Shown piece after piece: positions 22,556 to 34,597 of a DNA stretch of 64,000 nucleotides. The notes below the pieces were generated by a model. The model searched no databases. It worked only from the letters and a program-made list of their open reading frames with translations, and was not told the DNA's origin. Made by a program: the position numbers and the translations under genes. This stretch comes from Cycas panzhihuaensis (lineage: Eukaryota > Cycadophyta), in the NCBI GenBank assembly GCA_023213395.1, contig CM041465.1:190781741-190845740 (forward strand), written 5' to 3'. Position 1 is the stretch's first letter. The number at the start of each line of letters is the position of its first letter.

Positions 22556-22743
22556 GTTTTTAGTGTTTAGTTATCTGTGTGACCTACATTAGTCATGCAC
22601 CCCTCCAATTCACTTAATTGGTTTGATCTTGTTCCATAATGCATCAAATATAATCAAATTTAAGACACTTCATCTTTAAACCTAAACAGAGCTACATCTA
22701 AATTTTCATCTCAATTGGAGCTTCTATTAGTGAGTTACACTTA
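22556..22743 (+). repeat. 188-bp duplication, right copy
   Basis: Begins GTTTTTAGTGTTTAGTTAT and ends GTGAGTTACACTTA. Carries scattered substitutions relative to the left copy, so the duplication is not recent. Confidence 0.9.
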
Positions 22744-23990
22744 ACTTTATCATTTGGTTTGTGCTTATTACCACCCAATCAAAATTTTCAAAGAAAATTA
22801 CATTTCTTAACTATATAAAATGGACTTTATATTATGAAATAATGAATATGTTGAAAACAATCCTTTTTTAATAAAAGGTTATTTCCTAAAGTTTGATTTT
22901 TTAATGCCTTTTTAGTGATATTTCATTATTATTAACCTAAAACTTCACTTTTTTTTTTTAAGTTCAATTAACACTAAAAAAATTGTGTATTCTTTAACTC
23001 AAAAATTATGTGACTTGACTTGTTTTTGTACTTTTTGTGATAAATTCACATTGTATAAGAAATTTTAAGGCTCTTTACAAGGTGTCCTCTTAGTCCTTGT
23101 CATAAAAAAGATGGCTAAAAAATCACTTTTTTAGTATGCATTAGGACTATTTTAGGGTCCTAACATCTTCTTAATGATGTATGCATTTAGCATAAATGAT
23201 TAAATTGTGTATTAAGTGGTTGATTTTGCACATAAAAAGGGAACCTGCTTTAAGTATGATAAGTAAGCAACATCTTCTCATTTGACACATGTACTTTTCT
23301 TAAGTTTTTAGTACTCTCATTTTTTACACTTAGAGTGTTATTTCAAGTACTCAAGCAACTTTATTTGGAAGTAATAAGTAAGTTGTAAGGCAACATCATC
23401 ATATTTTATAAGTAATTTATTTTAATCCACTAAAACACTTAAAAATTACTTAAAAGTATTTATTGGAGAGGCCCAAAAAAGGTTAAAATTTTGCATCTAA
23501 TATCTCACGATTTGTGCATTCTTTAAGGGACCAACTGACCACATGGTCAGTGCATAACAATTGAGATATTTGGAGGAAAGGACATTTAAAAAGGGTGTTA
23601 TTAGAGTGGTAAACTCTAAGGAAATCATGGTATATCAATGTAGATCAAACCTACCTCACTTGTTCTAAACTTAATCTTGGCCAACTATTGGATCTATTAA
23701 AAATATTAGAGTTAGACTAACTTCTTACCTAGCCCTCCACTTCTAAAATTACTCTCTTCAATTATTAGATATTCTTTGTAAGATTAAGGCTATTACTGTA
23801 TTTTTAAGTGAAACTTAAGCAGCAAAAGCTTAGAGTTTCTAAGTCATTTCTTAGAAATAAGAGCTTTTCTTTTTAACAACTTAAACATAATGGTGACAAA
23901 AGGCATGCTTAATATAATCCACATTAAGTTAATAGGTTAAGATAATTTTCAAGAATAGAAAAAATAAGTAAATTTTTTTTTTTTATTATA
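22744..23990 (+). other. Element 5 leader, noncoding
   Basis: AT-rich sequence between the duplicated block and gag; no reading frame recognised. Confidence 0.5.
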
Positions 23991-23999
23991 AATGAACTT

Positions 24000-24720
24000 T
24001 GGGCTTATGTATTAGGTAGAGTTAAGAAACTTATTCCTATTAGAAGTCCAACAGATAGTAATATGATTATCCATCATGATCCTGCTTTGGTTATTGTATA
24101 GGAAGCTAAGGATGAAATAGCTTAATATTTATTCATATGACCATTAATAATGTTGTTAATCAAAATATTATAAATTTTATTTTTTTTAAAGATTCATGAG
24201 ATACATTGATTGCTTTATATGAAAGGTAAGATGATACTTGTATTATAATAACTAAGGCAAAGTTATTTACTTTAAACTTTTTTAAGCTTGTGATAACTTT
24301 CTTATCATCAATCAAAGAGATCAATAATGAGCTAACCACATTAGAAAAATTGGTATCAAATAAAGACCTTATAATTACCATAATTCATGCATTATAATGA
24401 GAATACAATAACTTCATTTCATTAATTACAAAATGAGGTACACTTATCATAATGACTTCTAATCAACTTAAAAGTCTTTTACTATGAGAGGAGCAAATCT
24501 ACTCTCATCAAGATGAGACATCCACATTAACAACATTTATAGCCAAGCACAATGGCAAACATAACATTTATAGCCAAGCACAATGGCAAACATACTTATA
24601 AAGAGAACTTCAATAAATATTTTAGGAATCTAAATATTGGAACATAAAAGGCTAATAACATTACTTGCCATTATTATGGAAAAATGAGCCATATTCAACT
24701 AGAGTACTAAAAGTATTAAT
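24000..24720 (+). pseudogene. Element 5 gag (degenerate)
   Basis: The frame through about 24250-24390 reads KLVITFLSSIKEINNELTTL, typical of the UBN2 gag helices, and near 24665 a zinc-knuckle relic CHYYGKMSHI in which the second Cys is Tyr. A 31-bp unit with core ATTTATAGCCAAGCACAATG is duplicated in tandem at about 24532-24593. Stops and frameshifts interrupt the frame. Confidence 0.7.
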
Positions 24721-24924
24721 TTGATATATAGTAGTAGTAAAACTAGCTTTAATAGTAGCATCAATGACCATAACAATAACAGTAGCAATAGCCCCATCAT
24801 AAACTAAATTGAGGTGGATTTTAAGGAGGTTATAGAGGAAAGGAGGCATTTAGACGTGGTAATCAATTCCATACTAATCAATTTATATATGAGAATAATA
24901 AATTATTATGTTCCTATCACACCA

Positions 24925-25756
24925 TAAATAGTGATAACACATGGATTGTTAATTCAAGAGCATCATATCATATGATTAGAGACAATGATTTGCTCAAGAT
25001 ATTAAAGAATTAGATTATTAAAATATCATACTTGATGCTTCACTAATATATATTTCTCAATCACTAAAAAAAAAAAACTTTGGCATAATAGGCTAGGCCA
25101 TTTAAATCTAGAAAACATTAAAATGATATTTATTAAAAACATGGTATTTGGGCTTCCAAAGATTTTAGCATCTAAATGCCTTTGTGAAGCTTATATAATA
25201 GGGAAACATCATTAAGAGCTTTTTCTTAAAGGCAAAGCATGGCATGCATCTCACCATTGTAGTTGATACATATAAATTTATGTAAACCCATGTCCATACT
25301 ATCTCTTAAATAAGCACTATATTATATCACCTTCATTGATGACTTCTCACACTAAGTTTTGGTCTAATTTATCAAATATAAATTTAAAGCTTTAGACAAA
25401 TTCTAAAAATTCAAACTTACTGTGGAGTATGAAGTAGATCTATTAATAAAAATATTATGATCTGATAATGATGGTAAATTTACCTCATAAGAGTTGAACT
25501 AGCTTTATAAAGATCATGATATCATGTGACATCTCACTGCTCTATATATACCTCAGGAAAATGGAGTAGCTGAGAGAACAAATAGGACTTTGGTTAACAA
25601 AGCCAAATCCATGATGCGCGTAAAGGTCCTTCTACTTTCTTATTGGGAAAAAGTATTTTATATAATATCTTATATCTCCAATAGGAGCCCTATTCTAGTG
25701 GAGGCTTAGTCTAGAAAAAAGCCAACAATAAGCTATTTATATACTTTTAGGTGCAT

Positions 25757-25803
<47 letters not shown>

Positions 25804-25990
25804 TCCCTAATAGCAAAGACAAAAATTGGACTATAAAAAGTCTAAAATACATTTTCATTGATTACTCTATTGGTAGTAAAGTATATAGAGTGTATGGTCC
25901 CATTACTAAGAAAATGCATATATCGTGAGATGTTATCTTTATTAAGGATAATAAGGAGATAGAATAAGCATTCATCTATCTACATCTTGA
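24925..25990 (+). pseudogene. Element 5 protease and integrase (degenerate)
   Basis: Protease relic NTWIVNSRASYHMIRDND, where the catalytic Asp is Asn and Gly is Arg. Integrase zinc site LWHNRLGHLNLENIKMI near 25079 keeps both His. Near 25530-25620 the core ends with YIPQENGVAERTNRTLVNKA, keeping the Glu. The conserved region after the core is interrupted by a TA/TG microsatellite. Downstream KDKNWTIKSLKYIFIDY marks the end of integrase. Confidence 0.82.
25756..25801. repeat. (TA)n(TG)n microsatellite inside element 5 integrase
   Basis: About 9 TA units followed by about 14 TG units, replacing coding sequence. Confidence 0.95.
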
Positions 25991-26269
25991 TAAAAGCAAA
26001 TAGATTATTTAGGACTTCCTTCCCTTACAATCTTCTAGACCATATTCTTCTTCTACTCATGTTGCTTATTCATCTCTAACTCCATCTTCATCATCAACTC
26101 CTCTTATCCCTGATATCCTTTATGAGGTTATTCAATCATTACAAGCCCAAGATATTGATGTTATAGTTATAACAATCAAGAAGTTACCAAAATGGTATAC
26201 TCAAATAGAATAGGATACACAAGTTCTAAAAGAAAGGCACCCATATAAAATAAGGTATCCATCTATTAA

Positions 26270-26705
26270 TTATGCACTTACGACAAAAGTACTTTATATT
26301 AATGAGCCTTCTACTTTTAAGAAGGCTAATTATAAAAATAAAAAGTGAAAAGATGCCATTGATGAAGAAATCTATTCTATTTCAAAGAATGAAAATTTAG
26401 ATATGATAAAATTGCCTAACAAAAAAGAGTAATTAGCTATAAAAGGAGACATGAAACTAAATTTTAATCTAAAACTTATATTAAGCAACATAAGGCTCAA
26501 TTAATGGCCAAAGGATTCAAATAGAAAGAAGGCATTGACTATAGAGAAACCTTTACACCTAGAATAAATATGAATATTGTCAAACTAATACTAGATAAAA
26601 TTGAACAATACAAATGGCCAATCCATTAGATGGACATGAAGTGTGTCTTTCTAAATGGCGACCTTATAAAAGAGGTATATTTGGAGCAACCTCCTAGTTA
26701 GTGAA
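26270..26705 (+). pseudogene. Element 5 reverse transcriptase, N-terminal part only
   Basis: Shows the start of Copia RT (EPSTFKKANYKNKK, then AIDEEIYSISKNENLDMIKL). By 26640-26700 it reaches MDMKCVFLNG and EVYLEQPPS, then ends. The palm active site and RNase H are absent, so this element lost about half of pol through an internal deletion. Confidence 0.8.
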
Positions 26706-26737
26706 ATACATTAGGATAAAACTTAACATTTTAAATA

Positions 26738-26749
26738 TTAAAGAGGGGG
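26738..26749 (+). promoter_or_regulatory. Element 5 polypurine tract
   Basis: TTAAAGAGGGGG immediately before TGTTGG of the 3' LTR. Confidence 0.85.
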
Positions 26750-27280
26750 TGTTGGATCTGTATGTTTAAATATTAAGTCATATACTTTATATTGTAATGT
26801 TATATATTTTATAGAAGGGTACTTTAGCACCCAATATGATAAAGTACATACTTGTATTCTTTCTAGTAATGTAATATTGTGACTTGACAGTTAATATACC
26901 CTTAATGTAATTTTATACAAATGAGTACACATTGATCAAGACACACATGTTTAACAAGTGTTGAGCATGCAACCTTGTAATATTCCTCCTCCTTCTCTAT
27001 ATATTGAGACTACTTCTCATGTAGAGCATGAAGCAGAGAGTGAGGTATTATATTATTATGTTACACATATAAATACTAACTAATCTTGTTATTTGCTGAT
27101 GGGAATAATTTCTACTCCTTCATTGATATTGTCTTCATATACTTGAGTTTATGCTTACTTAGTTACTTGTCTATTTAGTGCTATTGATGTGATGCTAATC
27201 ATCTTAATCTCTTAGCATATTTTGTTTCCAAGAGATCCTAGGTTGTCTTTGTGGTATTAGAGTACATACCACTTTCAATA
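26750..27280 (+). repeat. Element 5 3' LTR
   Basis: Starts TGTTGGAT and ends TTTCAATA (CA decayed to TA). Collinear with the 5' LTR, with many substitutions, so the insertion is old. Confidence 0.9.
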
Positions 27281-28990
27281 TAGAAATGCAATTAGAGGTT
27301 GTTTCATGGGTTTAAAAATAAATAAATGGTATTTAAAAACTATGGCTAAAGTTTAGTTACTTGAGATAAAAGATAAATGAAATTTGAGGATGAGACTTCA
27401 TATGGTTAATTTTACCTTAATGGTAAATGTATTAGATGTTGATGAGCCTTTAAGTTTTAAGGAGACCAAGTAGTAGTAGAAATGGAGGATAGCCATAGAT
27501 ATTAGAATCTGTTTTATTGAGTAGAATAAAACTTGGGATTTGGTTGATTTACTAGTAATCAAGTAAGCAATTAGATGTAAATAGGTCTTTAAGACCAAAT
27601 TCAAATTAGATAGCACAGTCAATATATATAAAGTTAGATTTGTAGCTAAAGGGTTCATGTAGATAAAAAGGAATAATTACTAGGAGACATTTGCTCTAAT
27701 AATAAATATGGTGATAATTAGACTAATACTAACAATAACTACTTAATTCAAATAGTAGTTACACCAGGTTGATGTCAAAAGTGCCTTCCTTAATTGAGAT
27801 CTTGCAAAAGAGGTTTATATAAAGTAGCCACCTAAATATTTTTCTAAAGTCAAAGAGCATTTAGTATGTCTCTTAAAGAATGATTTGTATAACCTCAAAT
27901 AGGCTCTAAGATCTTAGTATTCCAAGATTAATCAATATTTTATAAACAATGTATTTAAGAGATCATCAATAGATCCAAACTTATATATCAAGGTTGAAGG
28001 AAATTTAATCATATTTATAGTTTTGTATGTAGATGATCTTGTGATCATAGGGAATCATACCTTAAAGATTGAAGTCCTAAAGAATAAGTTCAAGAAGGCA
28101 TTTGAGATGATAGATTTTAGATTATTCCATTATTTTTTAGGAGTTGAAGTATAGAAGAAGTCTAGGTAAATCTTCATTTCATGGGCTAGATATGTATGGA
28201 AAATTAGGTAGAGATTTAAAATAGGGTATTATAAAGCTTTTCATACCCCTATGGAGATAAGTTTAAAGTTAATGGCTCTGAATAATGAGCAACTTGATTG
28301 CACTATGTTTAAATAGCTAGTTGATAGTTTAATCTATTTGATTATTAGTAGGTATGATATTTTCTTTATAGTTGATATGGTATTGAGGTTCATAGATGAA
28401 CTAAAGCAGAGCCATTAGAAAGATACAAACAGGATCCTAAGATATTTAAAGGGGACACTATAATTTGGATTAGAGTTTAACTAGAATGATAAATTTAGGC
28501 TAACTAGATAAATAGATTTTGATTAAGTTGGATGTGAGGACAATGAAAGGTCCACTTTAGGTTATTACTTTAGTATGAGTTCTGTTGATGTCACTTAAAG
28601 TAATAAGAAATAACCTATGTTGCTTTATCATCTACTAAGGCAAAGTATGAAGTTGTCATTGTAGTAACTTATAAAGCCACCTAGTTAAGGTAGGTGCTTA
28701 GTGATTTGGGACTATATTGGGATAAGAAAACTATATTATACTGTGACAATCAGAGTATCTTGACGATTACCAAGAATCTTGTATTCCATATTCATACCAA
28801 ACACAATGAGATCCATCATCACTCTATTAGGGAATAGATCTAAAATGGAGAGGTTAAGCTCTTGTACAAACCAACAATAGAGCAAATTGTTGATATTTTT
28901 ATTAAAACTTTACCCAAGCATATGTATAATAAATTTAGATTTTGTATCGTCATTAAAGTCAATAATATAAACATTAAGGGTAAGTCTTAG
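27281..28990 (+). pseudogene. Element 4 RT and RNase H (right half of split Copia)
   Basis: Continues the Copia interrupted at 20528. It contains DVDEPLSFKETK, NKTWDLVDLL and VRFVAKGF, then QVDVKSAFLN and EVYIKQPPKYF. The palm motif LYVDDLVIIGNH near 28025 has both aspartates, followed by FKKAFEMIDFRLFHYFLGV. RNase H relics follow (LRYLKGTL, AKYE-like). Numerous stops (TAG, TAA) interrupt it. No LTR of its own was found on either side; the left part is lost and the right is bounded by element 7. Confidence 0.85.
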
Positions 28991-29086
28991 ATTAATACTC
29001 ATATGAGGATAAAATAGGGTAGGTGATTTATTATGAGTCATAAGTTCCTAAAGGGACTTATGATACGTATTAGGGTAATTATAGAT

Positions 29087-29423
29087 TGTAATAAACTATT
29101 AGTGATTGACCCTCCTTCTGGATGACCTACCTTCCTTTTGGATGACCCACCTCTAAAACAAACTCCTATTTATAGGCCTTACCTAACCTAGAGAAAGGTA
29201 AGTTTTTTATACAAACATATGCTTAGGCATCCTTTTGGATGAGTGGAGGATACCTCACCTCAAAGAGGATAACAAACATAATAGTGGATCCCCAAAACTA
29301 TTATCCACATGGATTCTTAGGCTCTTAGAGTTAAGACTAGCTAAGTGCTACTCTCCTCACTTTTTTACTTTCATTATTGTCATTTATTTCTTTTATATTT
29401 ATTAGATTCCTTTGTTTGTAACA
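29087..29423 (+). repeat. Element 7 5' LTR
   Basis: Starts TGTAATAAACTATTAGTG and ends TTTGTTTGTAACA. Its first 90 bp match 39762 onward. It contains CTATTTATAGG near 29170, a clear TATA-type promoter box. Confidence 0.88.
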
Positions 29424-29424
29424 T

Positions 29425-29436
29425 TTGTATCAAAGT
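29425..29436 (+). promoter_or_regulatory. Element 7 primer-binding site (decayed)
   Basis: TTGTATCAAAGT, three changes from the tRNA-Met complement, one base inside the LTR. Confidence 0.7.
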
Positions 29437-30861
29437 AAGATTTTAAAGGGGACCTACTCTCTCCCCTGTCACCATTACTACCATACCTAAATATATACCC
29501 CTTTTCTCAAACTTACTTATAAATTTACATCTACCCATAAATCTAACCTACCACCCCAAATCTAGCCATAAATTTAAACCTACTTGACCTACCCATATAT
29601 TTGGATCTACTTGCAAATCTAGCCTACCATCCCAAAACTAACTAAAGACTTGAATATGCGTATAGATTTAGTCTAGTCTTCTCCCCTCCCCTCCCTGCCT
29701 AAGATCTAGTTACTCTAATCAAAGATTGAAATCTACCCCAAATCTTCCCACTGATCTAAAAACCTACCCATTTCTATCCTCTAATCTGAAGCCTACTACT
29801 AACATAATTTGACTTTTCTTAGACCCTAATTTCACTAATGGATTTAGAGAAAACAACCCTACTGCAACCATAGATCTAATCTCACATAGATTTCCCACTC
29901 CCCCAACACTAACAATAGTAAACCCTTAAGAAGTTAGTAGGGCTCCCCAACCCTATAAAGTACCCAATAGGAAAGAGGGTATTAACATGGTGAACACTCC
30001 CTCATTAACCCTAATAAATGTCAACAATAGGTTAGATGGACTAAATAACAAAATAACTAGGATGAATAAGAAACATGATGAGTTATTATATAACATAACC
30101 TAACTCATTAAAACCCTAAACCTAAATATAAGGGACATCAACTAAAAGGCCCCAGCCAGAAGGGAGGGTAAAGAAAAGGAACACTAAGATATAAACCTTT
30201 ATTAAGAGGGTAGAAAAGATTTTAGCCTTAAAAATACAAAATTCCTACTAGAGTAATTTCACCCAGATAGATCCAAGGATATTTGAAGTTGGATCATTGG
30301 CATTGACTATCAACTAAACCCAATCTCCAGTAAAGAAAAAATAATGACAACCTCCTTACATCTATATGGGATGGCCATAAAATGGTTCTATTGGTGGAAA
30401 AGCATTTACTAATATTCTAAGAACTATGAATAGATACTTTTAAATCATCCATAATAGAATAATATGAAGATCCCTAGAATACTAATTATTTTTCCTAACT
30501 CATGGGGTTACAACAAATTGGTTTTATATAAGATTACTCCAAAAAATTTTAGAATATATAGAGTTTAGCCCATTCTAATGTCAAACTTAAATAAGTAGTG
30601 GAGATTCACATAGCTAGACTTAGACCACCAATCAAATTTCATCTTAAAATAATGATCATCTTATCCCTAAGTAAGAAAATTTGCTCTAGGAATGTAAAGG
30701 TTAAATTTTAAGAATCCAAACAAGGTTACATCCATTGTAATAAACTAACAAAGTATCAAGACCAAAGCTCCATAAACCACCACTACCAACCAAACTAGAA
30801 TAGGCTAAGAATAAAGGCCAAACCCTTACTAATAAATAAAGGTATCCATAAACTAAATAGA
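29437..30861 (+). pseudogene. Element 7 gag region (degenerate)
   Basis: C-rich leader until about 29820, then a broken gag frame. Around 30210-30310 it reads the Gypsy gag start (IDPRIFEVGSLALTIN, in place of the usual DP..W). The stretch is heavily interrupted. The zinc-knuckle part lies at the start of the next open segment. Confidence 0.6.
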
Positions 30862-31392
30862 ATGTCTAAAGTAGAACACTTAAGACATGGAATCTACTTT
30901 GACTATAGGTATAAATGGATCCACAACCATAAATTCCCATCCCAAAATGTATCCATGATCAATAATAAAGAGACAAAACTCTTGGACAAAGATAGTTCTA
31001 AAGAAGACCCGACCCTGACTAATGAGGAATCTAAACTTGAGGAACTACTAAATAAAACTAAAAAGGAAAATATACAAATATCCCTCCAAGCCATTACAAA
31101 AGAAGTCAATAGACCCCAAACCCTATGCTTTGAAGAGGTAATAAAAAACACTAAGGTATCAATTTTGCTTGATATTAGTAGTACACATAACTTCATCAAC
31201 ATACCTATAATAGCTAAACTTAGCCTTCTTATAAAAACACTCAATGTATTTCAAGTTATTATAGCCAACAAGAATAGTATTCCATGTAAGGGATACTGCA
31301 AAAGGGTATACTTATACATATCAGACTATTCCCTTAGCATTTCAATATTCACTATGCCTATAGGAGGAGTAGATATGGTCTTGGGTATTTAA
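30862..31392 (+). pseudogene. Element 7 gag zinc site and retropepsin (open 176-codon segment)
   Basis: Residues about 9-24 (GIYFDYRYKWIHNHK) align with the C-x2-C-x-x-W-x-x-GH knuckle of Gypsy gag, with both first Cys replaced. Residues 103-112 (LDISSTHNFI) are the retropepsin active site, with Ile where Ser or Thr is usual and Ser in place of Gly. The segment ends GGVDMVLGI, the conserved strand before the Gypsy RT linker, at a stop where Trp is usually found. Open by chance or recent decay; not expected to work alone. Confidence 0.75.
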
Positions 31393-31819
31393 TGGATATA
31401 AAACTTTGGAAGCATTGTTACTAATTGTAGGACCTATTTCATGAGTTTTCTCCAAAAGGAACATAAGTATAAGTTACAAGAACCCCCTTCACTACCAAAT
31501 CAATTGGTAACATCACATTGAATGGAGAAACTAGTAAAAATGAACCTTGCATCATACTTGATACCCTTCTATAAGGTCACCATTGAATATGTTATGCTTA
31601 AGGTACAAACCCTCATCAACTAACACAACAAGGTTTTTGAAGAGCCCCAAGTGTTACCCCTAATCAAGGTTCTGAACATGCCATCAAACTAGCACTAAGA
31701 TTAGCACCAATGAAGATTTAACCATACTTATACACCCACCATTTCAAGAAAGAAATAGAATGGATAACCTACAAACTCTTGCAATAAGGGTATATTACAC
31801 CTAGCTTGAGCTCTTTTGC

Positions 31820-32330
31820 ATCACCTATAGTGCTAAGCTAAAATAAGGACAGATCTTACCACATGTGCATTGATTTGCGAGCACTCAACATGATCATAAT
31901 AAAAAATAGATATCCTATCCTTAGAATAGATGACCTCCCCGATGAGCTACATGGAGCAAGACTCTTCTTAAGTATCAATCTATGCTCAAGATACTATCAA
32001 ATCTGTATCAAAGTAGAAGATATTTATAAAATGATATTTCAAAACCATGAGGGTTTATTTGAGTTTCAAGTGATGCCCTTTGGTTTAAACAATGCCCCAA
32101 CAACCTTCTAAAGCACTATGAACAAAATACTAAAACCCTTCCCACGTAAATTTACACTAGTCTTCTTTGATGATATTCTCACTTATAACAAGACCTAAGA
32201 AGAACACTTAAAACACCTTAAAGTAGTGTTATAAGTACTAGCCAACAACCAATTCTTTGTAAAGAATAAATGCATATTTGGATAAACTAAACTAGAATAC
32301 ATTAGCATATAATCATCCAAGAAGGTATCA
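31820..32330 (+). pseudogene. Element 7 reverse transcriptase (degenerate)
   Basis: Clear Gypsy RT: MCIDLRALNMIIIKNRYPIL, then IDDLPDELHGARLFLSINL, then QVMPFGLNNAPTTF. The catalytic motif reads VFFDDILTYN near 32160. An open segment of 82 codons covers 31863-32111 and ends at TAA where a Gln is usually found. Confidence 0.88.
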
Positions 32331-32559
32331 AAATGGATCCACAAAATATCCAAACTATCATATATTGACCCCCACCCAAAAACATAACTAGAGTTAGGAG
32401 GTTCTTAGGTGCAACTATATTCCTTTATCATTTTATTAAGGGATATGCCCATATCGTAGCATCCCTAACTAATCTCACAGAAAGGGAAACTTTCACTTAG
32501 GAAGATCCAACAACGAAGGCCTTTTAACCACTTAAAAATGTAATGATAACTACACCCAT

Positions 32560-33103
32560 CCTTATAACACTAGATTTTAATAACCTATTTACCTTGGAAT
32601 ATAATGCTTTAACTGTAGGGGTACGAGTAGTGCTATTTTAAGACAAATGATCCATAGCATATGAGAGCTATAAACTAAATTTAAGGGAAAAGTTGAAACC
32701 CATCTATGATAAAGAAATACTAACAATTATATATGCCACACACTAATAGTGACAATACTTAGTCAACAACAAGTTCATAGTTAAAATTAACTATAATAGC
32801 CTCAAAGATTTCTTAATCTATAAAAAACTATCATATGAACAACTAAAATAGGTAAGCAAAGTTTAATAATTTAATTTTTACATGATTTACAATAAGGGGA
32901 AAGGAAATGTCATGGTTGATACATTGTCAAGGATCTCTGAAGATCCATCTCTATAAGCCATCTCTATCACTGCTCTCAACTAGATATAGGAGTTAGTTCA
33001 AGAATACGGGACTGACCCTACAACTTAGAGGATATGACAAAACCCTACCAACATACATAATAAATATATCTTACATGATGAACTAACAGTACATAAAGGA
33101 AAA
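32560..33103 (+). pseudogene. Element 7 RNase H and start of integrase linker
   Basis: RNase H relics YDKEILTIIYATH (YDKELLA-type) and KGKGNVMVDTLSR are recognisable. The frame reaches the LHDELTVHKGK stretch just before element 8 and continues after it at 38438, so element 8 interrupts the pol frame here. Confidence 0.8.
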
Positions 33104-33748
33104 TGTTGGATATTGTGACAACAATAGTTTGAGGCTAAAATTTTGGTATGTTGGCAGCGCAGTTTCCCCCCCTAATCTTTCTCGAGGGGGTCCAAGGGGG
33201 CAGGAGCCCCCCTTGGCCTGAAGGTACGGGGGGAGTGGAACACCCCCCACTAAGAGGGGGTTTAGGGGTGATAGCCCTGACCTATAAAATTAGCCCTGTA
33301 AACCATATTAAATTGTAAAGAGAATCAGGGTTGTTCGATACAAATACCCTAGATTCTATGATTGAGATTTATGCCTTGGATGACCCTCATCATGTAGCCC
33401 GATTTAGATCTTTTCTTATTATGTTATATGTAATGTAATGTACTGTAAAGAGGGCAGTGGCTGGTTGTTGTTCTTGAGAGTACTCTGCTACTAAGATGTA
33501 CCTTTTTCTCCATTCTACAGTAATAAAGATCGATATCTTTCCTGTGTGGATGTTTCCCTAACACACTGCTAGGGTTTTACCACGTTATATCAAGTGCATA
33601 TGTGATATTTGGCTTTCATATTCATGCAATTATATTATCTCTGATTTTAGAACTTGCATGTTAAATTTTAGTTTTGATTCTTGTAACTAGTTGCAAAATA
33701 GTTTAGATCATGTGGCAGTTTAAGGTTTGGGACCTTGTATTCTCAATA
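33104..33748 (+). repeat. Element 8 5' LTR
   Basis: Starts TGTTGGATA and ends CTCAATA; with the 3' copy ending CTCAACA, the termini are TGTTG/CAACA. At 33165-33290 it holds several runs of five or more C or G. Confidence 0.93.
33165..33290. promoter_or_regulatory. G/C-run block in element 8 LTR
   Basis: Runs of C (7, 6, 6) and G (5, 5, 6, 5) occur within 125 bp in otherwise AT-rich DNA. Both strands have enough G-runs for quadruplex folding in principle. Also present at 37855-37970 and, inverted, at 42640-42770 and in the solo LTR. Confidence 0.7.
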
Positions 33749-33750
33749 AG

Positions 33751-33765
33751 TGGTATCAGAGCTAC
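33751..33765 (+). promoter_or_regulatory. Element 8 primer-binding site
   Basis: TGGTATCAGAGCTAC, perfect over the 12 tRNA-iMet bases, two bases after the LTR. Confidence 0.93.
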
Positions 33766-33818
33766 TTTTTTTTAACAGTGATCTTATGAAGATTTTGGTG
33801 TCAGCGTTTCTATACCAA

Positions 33819-34590
33819 ATGGTGAAATTAGCAAGTGCAAAGTTCGAGGTAGATAAATTCAATGCCAAGAACAACTTCAAGTTGTAGAAGTTAAAAGCGT
33901 ATGATATTCTTATACAATAGGGTTTGTATAAAGCCCTTGCAGGCAAATCAAAGAAACCCGTAAGGATGGATGATGATGAATGGGATGATTTAGATAAAAA
34001 GACACTTAGCACAATATGATTGTGCTTGGCAGATGAAATTTTGTTTAACATCGTAGGGGAGCAGAAAATAGTAGGATTATGGACCCAGTTGGAAGGCCTG
34101 TATATGACCAAATCAGTAAAGAATTGAATCTACTTGAAGAGGTAATTGTACTCATTACGGATGAAGGAAGGTATAAAAATTATTGACCATTTAAATATTT
34201 TCAATACTCTTATTTGTTAGTTAACTAGTATCGATGTTAAAATTAAGGATGAGGATAAGGTTGTACCTTGTTATACTCATTACTCGAATCCTAGGATAAT
34301 ATTATCACCTCAATTAGTTTTAGTACTATAGATGAATTAGAATATGATTCTGTTGTGAGTGCTTTGCTAATGGAAGAACTGTAGAGGAAGTCTAGTCTTA
34401 AAACCTCCACACCAGAAGCTATGATGATAAGGGGTAGAACAATTAAGAGAGGACAAAGGTCCAGGGATATATCGAGGTCCAAGTGAAAGAGAAAAAAGAG
34501 TAAGCTCAGATGTTGGCACTATAATAAGATAAGTCACCTCAAGAAGGATTGCTTCAAAAGGAAGGAGTTCCAAAAAAAGAAAGATCCTGC
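33819..34590 (+). pseudogene. Element 8 gag (degenerate)
   Basis: From ATG 33819 the frame begins MVKLASAKFEVDKFNAKNNF, the Tnt1/Tork-type gag start, followed by GLYKALAGKSKKPVRMDDDE. Stops occur where Trp (after NFKL) and Gln (after DILIQ) are typical. The zinc knuckle near 34505-34550 reads C-W-H-Y-NKIS-H-LKKD-C, with the second Cys changed to Tyr. Confidence 0.85.
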
Positions 34591-34597
34591 CAAGGAG

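Larger units (their letters stand above)
20529..27280 (+). mobile_element. Element 5: Copia with internal deletion, nested in element 4
   Basis: LTRs of 527 and 531 bp, primer site, gag, protease, integrase and the first part of RT are present. After the RT motif EVYLEQPPS (about 26670-26700) the sequence passes within 50 bp to the purine tract, so most of RT and all RNase H are missing. A 752-bp solo LTR (element 6) with duplicated flank sits in the leader. The flanking 5-mers are CAAAG and TAGAA, so the target duplication is not preserved. The split of element 4 still shows this is an insertion. Confidence 0.88.

Noticed and set aside
20524-27285. Target duplication for element 5
   Set aside because: CAAAG and TAGAA do not match; the nesting, not a duplication, supports the insertion.
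30903-31244. 113-codon minus-strand frame
   Set aside because: Antisense to the element 7 retropepsin segment, which has real motifs.
33743-34573. Minus-strand frames of 60-122 codons over element 8 gag
   Set aside because: They are antisense to a recognisable gag on the plus strand.
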